A DNA stretch of 64,000 nucleotides from Anastrepha obliqua (lineage: Eukaryota > Arthropoda > Insecta > Diptera > Tephritidae). The translations under genes were made by a program, and so were the position numbers. The notes under the pieces were generated by a model that saw only the letters and a list, made by a program, of their open reading frames with translations, had not been told where the DNA came from and made no database searches. The stretch covers positions 1,490,501 through 1,554,500 of the forward strand of contig NW_026562179.1 in assembly GCF_027943255.1 (NCBI RefSeq), read 5' to 3'. Shown one piece after another: positions 34,100-43,769 of the stretch. How positions within the stretch are numbered: position 1 is the stretch's first letter; each line of letters opens with the position of its first letter.

Positions 34100-36454
34100 T
34101 TATGCGTTAATTACAAACTGGGATTTGTGATCAAATTTAGGCAAACGAGAAAATAAAGTTGACCGTATGTGACCATCCCTATTTTGATAACCACATACCT
34201 TGTTCGACGCTTCAGTGACAAGCTTAACAGTTCGCTCTACCGCTTGAGTGTGGCATGGAAAGCTAAACAAGTTCCATTGAGAGATAGATGGTTGGTTATC
34301 AATGGAAGATAACAGATCTGCATTTAAGACATTTCTTAGTACTGGAGGAGGTGATAGTATTGTAGAAGACCAGTCGATCATTTCATAGTAATTAGTGGCA
34401 TTAAAGTTCAGTTTTGGCAAAATGAGTGAGCGCACCGAATTCTTCGCAGTAGAAGTTGTCTCTCTGGCTTTTAAAATCCTTTGTACCCCAATCTTACGTA
34501 CATTCCGATTTTCATCTGTGATCATAGATAAAAGCAAATTTTCAGGATGCGCGAAATAAGCATTGTGTTGTATCACAGGATCAACTACTCTCAGAAGATG
34601 TTCTGGTAAGTACCGAGAATTTTTAATCATAGTGAAGACATGTCTCGCACCATCTGCAATTGAATCGTTCAGTTTTATTTGAAACCACATAGGTAAATAC
34701 ACTTTCATTATAAATGTAACTATGTGAATTAAGTTTTCAGAAGGGTCTTCACTTGATATGTATAATCTCAACGTTCTGTTTCCTAGAGTGAGCCAACGCG
34801 CGTGGGAGAGTTTTCCTGGATCTCGCAGAGACAGATCAGATGAACAATTACCTAAATGAATAGCTTGCCCAATGTCGTAAAGATATTTTTGATCTTTACT
34901 CAAATTGTCTCTGCATGTGACTTGTACTAAATCACACTCAATTTTATTGAAATTAACAACAGGCAAGTGTTCAACGCCCTGAAGTTGTTTTCCGATTGTA
35001 CCTGAAAATGAATTCGGTCCACTTGTTTTTCCATCAAAATGTTGAAATACGTGTCGCAAAGGTAATTCCTTTGCATGAAGCAAGCATATATTCCACTGAA
35101 TTGGTCTGTTCAAGTATAATTCAATACGCCTAATAATACCACCTCTCCAGCCTGTATTAGTTGCTGTGCCATCACAACCAACTAGGAGAAGTTCACTAAA
35201 ATCAAATTCCATTTCATTTAAGTGAGATATCATACTTTCAGTGATACCTTTGCTTGTACCAGAAATAGGCGTTACATGAGTTATATATTGAGAACCAGGT
35301 TCCATTATAATAGAGACATGTTCTTCCTTGCGTGTTTTGCGATAACGCTTGGAGCCTACTTCCTCCTGGTATAAGGTCTCATCTTTTCTCCCATCAAAAT
35401 AAAGGGATGTAAGGGCTTCGGACATAGTTTTATGTTCCTGTTGCAAGGCTTTTCTGATTTTAGATTTCTCCCTTCTGATTTTATTTTTATCTATAACAAA
35501 AGTCAAGTCTGTATCAGTAACGATTTGTAGGTCTTTCAGAACTGACGTCGCAATTGCAGCGGTTGCTCTTTCCGAAACACCAAATCGGTCACTAATTACT
35601 GCAGTTTCAGGAAGATTAATGCGCATTTGTGAGGTAGAAGGCTTTTGAAGGTATGATGTTGATGGGCTGAGAGCGAATGTTGGATCTTTGACATGTTCTT
35701 GTACTTCAGGCGAACGATTCTCAACGAAATCTTCAATGTTGTCATCCAAATCATCTGAAAAACTTTTGGCATTGTCAACAGAAGAAGTGTAAGTACTAGA
35801 GGATGTCATTTTATGTTTGGTTTTTTCATTTCTTTCAGCTCGACGAGTAAGTTTTGCAGTTTCAAGTACATCTATAGAACCAATCTTTCCGACTCTGGCA
35901 GTTCTTTGATCGAAAAGAAATTTACGTTCTATGACAGGAATTTTACGATCTTTTTCACATCCACAGTCAATAGAAATAGGGTTTGGACAAATACATAATG
36001 ACAAAGGTTTACCGCAGTTACAGTCATTTGACATTTGGCATTTGCATGAAGAAATGTCAAAAATTTTCTCTGCTTCGGTCTTGAATATTTCATGAGCTTT
36101 CTGAAACTTAGGATTTTCTTTATCTCTTTTGTAAGACTTTCTTTTTTTCCAATATTTTGCATGATATGCAGTGATCATTTGTTCAACCCTGGTTTGAGAA
36201 ACTGTAGGGATAGATGCTGTCATATAAAGCATCTTAATTTTCTGAGCTACCACATTCGCTATTTCTGAAAAAGCAATTTTCTGTGAAGGTAATTCTGTTG
36301 ATGATGACATTACGTATCTTTGTTCAAAACAACAAAGAATAACGTCAGCATAAGAGGGCAGATTTCTTAAAGAAAAATCCTTAGGAGCGCCAAATATTGG
36401 ACAAACATGATCTTTCCGAGAAATATGAAACCGTTTTTTTTTTGTTTTTTTCAC
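34100..36454 (-). CDS. Putative transposase, 784 codons, uncharacterised family
   Basis: An uninterrupted 784-codon frame starts at a GTG. The first in-frame ATG is codon 49 (36310). A better-placed ATG at 36458 is one base out of frame, across runs of 7 and 10 A. A Cys-rich segment has four C-x-C pairs (137/139, 145/147, 154/156, 164/166) and probably binds zinc. Candidate catalytic acids are D354 (FDGRKD), D428 (VGCDGTATNTG) and E740 (CHTQAVERTV). CLLH at 457-460 fits the C-x2-H motif many RNase-H-fold transposases carry after the second Asp; ARWLT is at 552-556. I recall similar unannotated proteins in arthropods but cannot name a family. The catalytic assignment is inference. Confidence 0.75.
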   Translation of the reverse strand: MKKTKKKRFHISRKDHVCPIFGAPKDFSLRNLPSYADVILCCFEQRYVMSSSTELPSQKIAFSEIANVVAQKIKMLYMTASIPTVSQTRVEQMITAYHAKYWKKRKSYKRDKENPKFQKAHEIFKTEAEKIFDISSCKCQMSNDCNCGKPLSLCICPNPISIDCGCEKDRKIPVIERKFLFDQRTARVGKIGSIDVLETAKLTRRAERNEKTKHKMTSSSTYTSSVDNAKSFSDDLDDNIEDFVENRSPEVQEHVKDPTFALSPSTSYLQKPSTSQMRINLPETAVISDRFGVSERATAAIATSVLKDLQIVTDTDLTFVIDKNKIRREKSKIRKALQQEHKTMSEALTSLYFDGRKDETLYQEEVGSKRYRKTRKEEHVSIIMEPGSQYITHVTPISGTSKGITESMISHLNEMEFDFSELLLVGCDGTATNTGWRGGIIRRIELYLNRPIQWNICLLHAKELPLRHVFQHFDGKTSGPNSFSGTIGKQLQGVEHLPVVNFNKIECDLVQVTCRDNLSKDQKYLYDIGQAIHLGNCSSDLSLRDPGKLSHARWLTLGNRTLRLYISSEDPSENLIHIVTFIMKVYLPMWFQIKLNDSIADGARHVFTMIKNSRYLPEHLLRVVDPVIQHNAYFAHPENLLLSMITDENRNVRKIGVQRILKARETTSTAKNSVRSLILPKLNFNATNYYEMIDWSSTILSPPPVLRNVLNADLLSSIDNQPSISQWNLFSFPCHTQAVERTVKLVTEASNKVCGYQNRDGHIRSTLFSRLPKFDHKSQFVINA

Positions 36455-36748
36455 TCATTTTAAGCAAAAGTAAATATACTACAACTACTGAATAACAATT
36501 AAAGAAAGTGATATAGCTTGGTAATAATTCGTAAAAAGTGCCAGTAAAAGTCAATATTATTTGACTTTTGAATATCGCGTACAAGAGTCACAGTCTCACT
36601 CTTTCACCTCCACTGGATCTTAAAAAATAATTGTCTCAAACAACATAAAGTTAATTATTATGACAAAACTAACAATCTGACAGCATAAGTAACAAAATAT
36701 TATTAAAAAATAACAATTAAATCTTACTTTCAAAAAGTTCAGAAAATG

Positions 36749-36913
36749 CACTATTTTCGACAAAATTTTCAAAACTTTAAGTGAGTTGCGCGAACAGAAG
36801 ATATTAACCGATTTCAATTTTTTTTTTACCAAAATACTTGTGTTACTCCATAGCAACTTATCCGCACTATTAGAATTTGATTTGAAAAATTTGTTGGAAT
36901 TCGAACCACCCTA
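36749..36913 (-). repeat. Right terminal inverted repeat of the 3.4-kb transposon
   Basis: Inverted partner of 33514-33680; it ends GGAATTCGAACCACCCTA at the target duplication. Beyond 165 bp inward the two sides no longer match. Confidence 0.9.
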
Positions 36914-36921
36914 ATATGCAC

Positions 36922-37503
36922 TCTAGTGGAAAGAAATAGTATTAATTGCACAAAGTTCGAGTTCGGTGGCGTTAAATTTTTTTAACAGATTACATAGGAT
37001 TTGTGCTTTTTCATGTTTTCAAGTATAATTTTTTGTTTGTTTATTCTTTAAGGCATACCGTTTTTGTATACGTTTTATATATTTTATGACACCACTACGG
37101 TATGGATTTCGTTGGTTGTATGAACGTGAACTAGTCATGATCACGAGTTCAGCAGTAAGGAACAGTTCGGAGACAACGGTTTCTTTGCAAGGCGTATTTT
37201 TAAAGTTGTATGTATGGACATAAATACATGTGTATGTATTTTACAGTTCTAAATGGCAAATTATCTAATGAGACTCATTTAGGGTTTCTGCGCGAAATAT
37301 ACTAGAAGGCAATGGTAAATCCGTTTTCTTTTCCAGTATATACTGACGATATGCCATGCTCCTTAGGATAAGACGTTGACCTATCTTCGCATATAAATGT
37401 AGGTACATAATCAACATACATGTATATACATACATATGTATATATGATACATAATAATTCTTAAGTCCCCATAAAATATACATACATACTTATTTATTAC
37501 ACA
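36922..37503. other. Intergenic with TACATA microsatellite
   Basis: No gene seen between the 3.4-kb transposon and Helitron copy A. An ATGTATATACATACATATG-type tract lies near 37420-37450. Confidence 0.4.
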
Positions 37504-38199
37504 CTAGCAAACCCGGCCCCCTTCGCTGGGCACACTAAAATATAATAGATATGGTTTAGAACAGAAAAGATATGGTTTTCATATTATTTATTTCTTTATT
37601 CTTTATTCAAGCGCTTTGGCATAAACAATATTTTTTGTTTTTTTTTTTTGTTTTTGAGTAAATATAAAATATAAATTGAAAATCAGGAAAAAAGAAGATT
37701 GTTTTTAAATTTCAAATCAACGCATATGAATAAACAATCGTCTTTTTTCCTGATCATCCATGAATTTTTCGTTTCAATTTATATGTTTTATTAAGCATTG
37801 GAGGTTTTTTAACCATTATCCATTTATATATTTCAAAAAAAAAAGAAAAAAATTTTTTTTTCCACGAACACATAATTTCATTCGGATTTCACATTAATTT
37901 CTCAAATTTCGTAAGAAGTTGTTCACTGTTCCAAAATCCACTCCAAAAAAATTCACAAACAATTTTTACATATTGCACTTACGTTTTTTCCTTATGGCAT
38001 CCAAATCAGAAAGAAATATTGACACATTGTAACTCACACTGTCAATTTGACAGTTCAGTTCCGCTCCAAGCGTTAAAAAAGTAAGCGATATTATGGCTGG
38101 TTCAAAAGAACGCTGTACCCGTTGCCAGTGCTCCGAATTACAACCAAACTTTACGAAACCCATTTTCAATACTTACTTAACAATGTGCGTAAGTTTGGT

Positions 38200-38891
38200 T
38201 TAATTCGGTGCCAAGACACGGCGGGTCCACGTTTTGGCATATATTTCGAGACCCTAGTCATCAATAGGTATGAAAATTACCCCGTATTAAAGCACTTATC
38301 AACAGCTTTCATTTGATACCCATATTGTACATACACAACCAAAGGTTACCCGGATCCACATTTTGACCTATATCTCGAGACCCCAGTCAGGGAGTGGCAT
38401 GAAAAATACTCTGTACTAAAGCATTCACCAACAGCTTCAATTTGATATCCATACTGTACAAACACATTCTAGGGTCCACGTTTTGGTCTCTATCTCGAGA
38501 CCCTAGTCACGGAGCGGCATGAAAAGTACTCTGAACTAAAGCATTCACCAACAGCTTTCATTTGATACCCATATTGTACATACACAACCAAAGGTTACCC
38601 GGGTCCACGTTTTGACCTATATCTCGAGACCCCAGTCACGGAGCGGCATGAAAAATACTCTGAACTAAAGCATTCACCAACAGCTTCCATTTGATATCCA
38701 TATTGTACAAACACATTCTAGGGTCCACGTTTTGGTCTCTATCTCGAGACCCTATCTACCAATAGGTATTCAAACTATACGGAAATCATCTTCAATACCT
38801 ACTTAACAATGTGTGTAAGTTTGGTTTAATTCGGTTCAAAGACACGGCGGGTCCACGTTTTGGCATATATTTCGAGACCCAAGTCATCAAT
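38200..38891 (-). repeat. Helitron tandem array, left of RTE (copy A)
   Basis: Units of about 120-130 bp each carry GGGTCCACGTTTTG...TCGAGACCC. Three variants occur, reading GGCATATATTTCGAG, GACCTATATCTCGAG and GGTCTCTATCTCGAG after CGTTTT. The units share CCCATATTGTACATACAC and AGCACTTATCAACAGC blocks. About six units lie here. Confidence 0.85.
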
Positions 38892-38937
38892 AGGTATGAA
38901 AATTCTTCTTCTTCTTCTTAATTGGCGCGATAACCGC

Positions 38938-39156
38938 TTACGCGATTTTGGCCGAGTTTAACAAAGCGCGCCAGTCGCTTCTTTCTCGTGCTAACCGGCG
39001 CCAATTGGACACACCAAGTGAAGCAAAGTCCTTCTCCACCTGATCTTTCCAACGCAGAGGAGGCCTTCCTCTTCCTCTACTACCACCAGCTGGTACCGCA
39101 TCGAATACTTTCAAAGCCGGAGCGTTTGTATCCATTCGGACGACATGACCAGCCAA
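38938..39156 (-). pseudogene. Frameshifted C-terminal end of the RTE polyprotein
   Basis: This frame reads AGHVVRMDTNAPALKVFDAV, then SRGRGRPPLRWKDQVEKD and WRRLARERSDWRAL, the conserved basic tail after the RT in RTE elements. It overlaps the end of the main frame and is offset by one base. In old copy C (near 24550) three Gs stand where copies A and B have two, and the frame there is continuous. Confidence 0.85.
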
Positions 39157-41930
39157 CGTAGCCGCTGGATCTTTATTCGCTGCGCTATGTCTATGTCGTC
39201 GTAAAGCTCATACAGCTCATCGTTCCATCGTCTGCGATATTCGCCGTTGCCAACGTGCAAAGGTCCAAAAATCTTACGCAGAATCTTTCTCTCGAACACT
39301 CCAAGCGTCGCTTCATCGGATGTTGACATCGTCCAAGCTTCTGCGCCATACGTCAGGACGGGCATGATGAGAGTCTTGTAGAGTGTTAGTTTTGTTCGTC
39401 GAGAGAGGACTTTACTGCTCAATTGCCTACTTAGTCCAAAGTAGCACTTGTTGGCAAGAGAGATTCTACGTTGGATTTCAAGGCTGACATTGTTATCGGT
39501 GTTAATGCTGGTTCCTAAATAAACGAAGTCCTTTACAACCTCGAATTTATAACTGTCTACAGTGACGTGGGTGCCGATACGCGAGTGCGCCGACTGTTTG
39601 TTTGAAGACAGGAGGTACTTCGTTTTGTCCTCGTTCACCACCAAACCCATTCGCTTTGCCTCTTTATCCAGCTTGGAGAAGGCAGAACTAACAGCGCGGT
39701 TGTTAAGGCCGATGATATCGATATCATCGGCATACGCCAACAATTGTACGCTCTTATAAAATATTGTGCCTGAGCGATTAAGTTCTGCGGCTCGTACGAT
39801 GCTCTCCAACATCAGGTTAAAGAAGTCACACGACAGTGAGTCACCCTGTCTGAAACCTCGTTTGGTATCAAACGGCTCGGAGAGGTCCTTCCCAATTCTG
39901 ACGGCGCTACTGGTGTTGAGCAACGTCATCTTACATAGCCGTATTAGTTTTGCGGGGATACCAAATTCAGACATCGCGGCATACAGGTAACTTCTTTCCG
40001 TACTGTCGAATGCAGCTTTGAAGTCGACGAAAAGGTGGTGTGTGTCGATTCTCCTTTCATGGGTCTTTTCCAAGATTTGGCGTATTGAGAATATTTGGTC
40101 CATGGTAGACTTTCCAGGTCTGAAGCCACACTGATAGGGTCCAATCAGTTGGTTGACGGTGGGCTTCAGCTTTTCACACAATACGCTCGCTAGAACCTTA
40201 TAGGCGATATTTAGAAGACTAATCCCGCGGTAATTGGCACAAATTGCAGGGTCGCCCTTCTTATCGATTGGGCAGAGCACACTTAAATTCCAATCGGCAG
40301 GCATGCTTTCATCCGACCATATTTTGCATAGGAGCTGATGCATGCACCTTACCAACTCCTCGCCGCCATGTTTGAATAGCTCAGCCGGCAGTCCGTCGGC
40401 GCCCGCGGCTTTGTTGTTCTGTAGCCGCGATATTGCTATTCTCACCTCGTCTCGGTCGGGCAACGGAACTACAATTCCGTCGTCATCGATTGGGGTATCG
40501 GGATCTTCACATTCTCTACGACATGCGCAGCTGTCACTGTTTAACAGGTTCGAGAAGTGTTCCCTCCATAATTTAAGATTGCTCTGTACGTCAGTCACCA
40601 GATCGCCGTCTTTGTTCTTACAGGAAAACGCCCCGGTCTTAAAACCTTCTGTAAGCCGCCGAACTTTCTGGTAGAATTTTCGGGCGTTGTTCCTGTTGGC
40701 CAGCATCTCAAGCTCCTCGCACTCACGTATTTCGGCCTCTCGTTTCTTCTGTCGGATAATACGTCTCTCTTCCTTTTTCAGCTCTCTGTAGCGATCCCAC
40801 ATGGCTCGCGTTGCGCCCGATCGCAGCGTAGCTCTATAGGCGGCATCCTTTCTTTCTGCGGCAGCATGACATTCCTCGTCGTACCAATTGTTTTTTCGGG
40901 CTCGCCGGAATCCGATTTCTTCTTCGGCGGCGGTACGTAGGGAACGAGAAATGTTGCTCCATTGCTCGTGCATGCCGGTTTGTTGGGAAGTGCTCTCTGA
41001 GAGCAGGAGTGAGAGTCGAGTGGCGAATCTTCTGGCTGTCTGTTGTGATTGCAGCTTTTCGATGTCGAACATTCTTTGCGTAGGTAGATGTACGTTTTTT
41101 GCTGCACAGAGGCGTATGCGCAGTTTGGCTGCAACAAGGTAATGATCCGAGTCAATGTTGGGTCCTCGGATCGTACGTACATCTAATACACTAGAAGCGT
41201 GTCTTCCATCTATCACAACATGATCGATCTGGTTTCGCGTTTTTCGATCAGGGGACAGCCAGGTAGCTTGGTGGATTTTTTTATGCTGGAATCTGGTGCT
41301 GCAGACTACCATGTTTCGGGCCCCGGCGAAGTCGATCAGCCTCTGTCCGTTACCGGATGTTTCGTTGTGCAGGCTGAATTTTCCGACTGTGGGACCAAAA
41401 ATTCCTTCCTTGCCCACCCTGGCGTTGAAGTCGCCAATCACGATTTTTATGTCGTGGCGGGGGTAGTGCTCATACGAACGCTCCAAGCGCTCATAGAAGG
41501 AATCTTTGGTCGCATCGTCCTTGTCTTCCGTCGGGGCGTGGGCGCAAATTAGCGATATGTTAAAAAAAAGTGCTTTGATGCGGATTATTGCGAGACGCTC
41601 GTCCACCGGAGTGAACGACAGTACTTGGCGACGAAGTCTCTCTCCCACAACAAATCCGACACCGAATTTGCGCTCCTTTACATGGCAGCTGTAGTAGACG
41701 TCACAAGGTCCTATGGTTTTCTTGCCTTGCCCCGTCCATCGCATCTCTTGGATGGCAGTGATGTCAGCCTTTGCTCTTACGAGGACATCAACCAGCCGGG
41801 CAGAGGCACCTTCCCTATTAAGGGACCGGACATTCCAGGTGCATGCCCTCAAATCGTATTCCTTATTTCGTTTGCAGGGGTCGTCATCAGTTTTGGAAGT
41901 TCTCATCCGAGGCTTTGTTGCTGTTTTCAT
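39111..41930 (-). CDS. RTE polyprotein: APE endonuclease plus reverse transcriptase
   Basis: A 939-residue open frame. The endonuclease shows TWNVRSLNREGAS (about 31), IQEMRW (about 60, catalytic Glu), ICAHAPTEDKDD, VIGDFNARVGKE, RNQIDHVVIDGR and DSDHYLVAAKLR (about 260). The RT shows NNKAAGADGLPAELFKHGG, CPIDKKGDP, YRGISLLNIAYKVLA, FVDFKAAFDSTERSYL, TKRGFRQGDSLSC and LLAYADDIDIIGLN (about 733, catalytic DD). This order is that of RTE-clade LINEs, which also resemble the endonuclease-like craniofacial development protein 2. The frame ends early: a lost G near 39150 shifts off the last 60 or so residues, readable at 39156-38938. Confidence 0.9.
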   Translation of the reverse strand: MKTATKPRMRTSKTDDDPCKRNKEYDLRACTWNVRSLNREGASARLVDVLVRAKADITAIQEMRWTGQGKKTIGPCDVYYSCHVKERKFGVGFVVGERLRRQVLSFTPVDERLAIIRIKALFFNISLICAHAPTEDKDDATKDSFYERLERSYEHYPRHDIKIVIGDFNARVGKEGIFGPTVGKFSLHNETSGNGQRLIDFAGARNMVVCSTRFQHKKIHQATWLSPDRKTRNQIDHVVIDGRHASSVLDVRTIRGPNIDSDHYLVAAKLRIRLCAAKNVHLPTQRMFDIEKLQSQQTARRFATRLSLLLSESTSQQTGMHEQWSNISRSLRTAAEEEIGFRRARKNNWYDEECHAAAERKDAAYRATLRSGATRAMWDRYRELKKEERRIIRQKKREAEIRECEELEMLANRNNARKFYQKVRRLTEGFKTGAFSCKNKDGDLVTDVQSNLKLWREHFSNLLNSDSCACRRECEDPDTPIDDDGIVVPLPDRDEVRIAISRLQNNKAAGADGLPAELFKHGGEELVRCMHQLLCKIWSDESMPADWNLSVLCPIDKKGDPAICANYRGISLLNIAYKVLASVLCEKLKPTVNQLIGPYQCGFRPGKSTMDQIFSIRQILEKTHERRIDTHHLFVDFKAAFDSTERSYLYAAMSEFGIPAKLIRLCKMTLLNTSSAVRIGKDLSEPFDTKRGFRQGDSLSCDFFNLMLESIVRAAELNRSGTIFYKSVQLLAYADDIDIIGLNNRAVSSAFSKLDKEAKRMGLVVNEDKTKYLLSSNKQSAHSRIGTHVTVDSYKFEVVKDFVYLGTSINTDNNVSLEIQRRISLANKCYFGLSRQLSSKVLSRRTKLTLYKTLIMPVLTYGAEAWTMSTSDEATLGVFERKILRKIFGPLHVGNGEYRRRWNDELYELYDDIDIAQRIKIQRLRWLVMSSEWIQTLRL

Positions 41931-42192
41931 TGGGGGGGATTTTTAAGTGGCGGGTCCCAAACCCAGCGCACAACCAGCTATGCTGGGATGCTTCGCCTTC
42001 TCACGTTAGCTCACTCCCGAACGGGTGTTCGAAAGCTAACCAGAGGATACGTGGGCTAATCCCGGACGTTGTGAGCTGCTTGAACCATATGTAGAAGAAT
42101 CGTCCTGGCCACTCCCAAGTGAATGGCGATCAGTAACTTTCCCCACTTGCGTGGACTTCTACACATGGAACCATCCTCCAGGTATGAAAATT

Positions 42193-43075
42193 ACCCCGTA
42201 TTAAAGCACTTATCAACAGCTTTCATTTGATATCCATATTGTACATACACAACCAAAGGTTACCCGGGTCCACGTTTTGACCTATATCTCGAGACCCTAT
42301 CTACCAATAGGTATTCAAACTATACGGAAATCATCTTCAATACCTACTTAACAATGTGTGTAAGTTTGGTTTAATTCGGTTCAAAGACACGGCGGGTCCA
42401 CGTTTTGGCATATATTTCGAGACCCTAGTCATCAATAGGTATGAAAATTACCCCGTATTAAAGCACTTATCAACAGCTTTCAGTTGATACCCATATTGTA
42501 CATACACAACCAAAGGTTACCCGGGTCCACGTTTTGACCTATATCTCGAGACCCTATCTACCAATAGGTATCCAAACTATACGGAAACCATCTTCAATAC
42601 CTCCTTAACAATGTGTGTAAGTTTGGTTTAATTCGGTGCAAAGACACGGCGGGTCCACGTTTTGGCATATATTTCCAGACCCTTTTCATCAATAGGTATG
42701 AAAATTACCCCGTATTAAAGCACTTATCAACAGCTTTCAGTTGATACCCATATTGTACATACACAACCAAAGGTTACCCGGGTCCACGTTTTGACCTATA
42801 TCTCGAGACCCTATCTACCAATAGGTATCCAAGCTATACGGAAGCCATCTTCAATACCTCCTTAACAATGTTTGTAAGTTTGGTTTTATTCGGTTTAAAG
42901 ACACGGCGGGTTCACGTTTTGGCATATATTTCGAGACCCTAGTCATCAATAGGTATGAAAATTACCCCGTATTAAAGCACTTATCAACAGCTTTCATTTG
43001 ATACCCGTATCGTACATACACATCCGAAGGTTACCCGGGTCCACGTTTTGACCTATATCTCGAGCCCTATTTCCA
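42193..43075 (-). repeat. Helitron tandem array, right of RTE (copy A)
   Basis: About seven further units of the same array. The GACCTATATC and GGCATATATT types alternate at about 128-bp spacing, giving a higher-order unit near 257 bp. Confidence 0.85.
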
Positions 43076-43224
43076 AAATAAAATATAATCCATGTTACTC
43101 GTGGATAATGTATCTTTCGAATGGTGAAAGAATTTTTAAAATCGGTCCAGTAGTTTTTGAGCCTATTCATTACAACCAAACAAACAAACAAAGTTTTCCT
43201 CTTTATAATATTAGTATAGATACA

Positions 43225-43640
43225 TAACTAAAACCGTTCAGAGGTAAAACAAAAGCGAGTAGAGAAGTTAAAACTAGATAATAAAGTCCTCATATATAGA
43301 GCAATTATTAAACCAATATGGGCGTACGGAGTTGAAATATGGGACTCTGCCTCAAAATCTAACCTGAAAGTGCCGCAGAGATTCCAGTCAAAGGTGTTAC
43401 GCGTGTCTCCCAATGCGCCACGGTTTGTACGAAACGAAATATTGCACTGATATCTAAATGTTGCGGTAATTTACGAAGAAATCAGCAAAATCAGTCAACG
43501 ATACAGCAGTCGGCTTGCCACTCATTCCGATCCTCGAGCAGCTAATCTTTTTAATAACAACTTCACCTCACGAAGATTAAAAAATTGTATGCCTAATGAA
43601 CTAATGCAAAGATTTAAAATGTAATATGTAAAAATGTATA
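43225..43640 (+). pseudogene. Jockey-clade LINE ORF2 C-terminal remnant
   Basis: The plus strand reads KVLIYRAIIKPIWAYGVEIW, DSASKSNLK, RFQSKVLRVSPNAPRFVRNE and, after a stop, IYEEISKISQRYSSRLATHS. This is the domain that follows the RT in Jockey-type LINEs (IIKP.W.YG.E.W...AP..V.N). It starts immediately beside the Helitron end and stops near 43620. Confidence 0.7.
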
Positions 43641-43769
43641 AAACAATATATGTCTCATATAATGTTATACTTATATAAAGGGTTTTCCAATAAGAGGTGA
43701 TATTTTGATATTCAAAGAAAAATGCTATTTTTAACACACTTTTATTAGCTCGGGTTGTATGTATGTAAC

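Larger units (their letters stand above)
33514..36913 (-). mobile_element. 3.4-kb DNA transposon, family unassigned, complete ends
   Basis: ATATGCAC occurs at 33506-33513 and again at 36914-36921, an exact 8-bp target duplication. The ends TAGGGTGGTTCGAATTCC are perfect inverted copies, and similarity continues for about 165 bp. The single long reading frame (34100-36454, -) covers most of the interior. An 8-bp duplication is typical of hAT, P and a few other superfamilies. The encoded protein has RNase-H-fold transposase-like motifs but no BED, THAP or hAT dimerisation motif that I recognise. I therefore leave the superfamily open. Confidence 0.85.
38905..42179 (-). mobile_element. Full-length RTE-clade LINE nested in Helitron copy A
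   Basis: AGGTATGAAAATT flanks it at 38892-38904 and 42180-42192, a 13-bp target duplication within the Helitron repeat array. The 3' end (38905 side) is a short GAA/AAG tandem tail instead of poly(A), as seen in RTE elements. Length is about 3.27 kb with one long ORF. The same insertion with the same duplication is in Helitron copy B. Confidence 0.92.
37504..43220 (-). mobile_element. Non-autonomous Helitron carrying an RTE LINE (copy A)
   Basis: Read on the minus strand, the element starts TCTATACTAATATTATAAAG after an A (complement of T at 43221). It ends GGGCCGGGTTTGCTAG before a T (complement of A at 37503). TC...CTAG between A and T, without target duplication, is the Helitron signature. 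An imperfect hairpin, CCCAGC...GCCGGG, lies just inside the CTAG. The interior has tandem repeats of about 120-130 bp and one full-length RTE insertion. No Rep/helicase gene is present. The near-identical copy B is at 57861-63573. Confidence 0.9.

Noticed and set aside
36381..36584. 67-codon minus-strand frame upstream of the 784-codon frame as a separate gene
   Set aside because: It overlaps the transposase start in another frame. Only its last part, from the ATG at 36458, is of interest, as a possible true start shifted by an A-run.
39111..41930. A host craniofacial development protein 2-like gene
   Set aside because: The endonuclease resembles that protein, but the RT domain, target duplications and multiple copies show an RTE retrotransposon.
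39562..42094. Several plus-strand frames of 60-144 codons opposite the RTE (also 59919-62417)
   Set aside because: They are antisense to a well-supported RTE polyprotein, have no motif of their own and repeat identically in both RTE copies.
38200..43075. CRISPR-like array
   Set aside because: Repeats are long head-to-tail units with no regular unique spacers, lie inside a Helitron and are in an animal genome.
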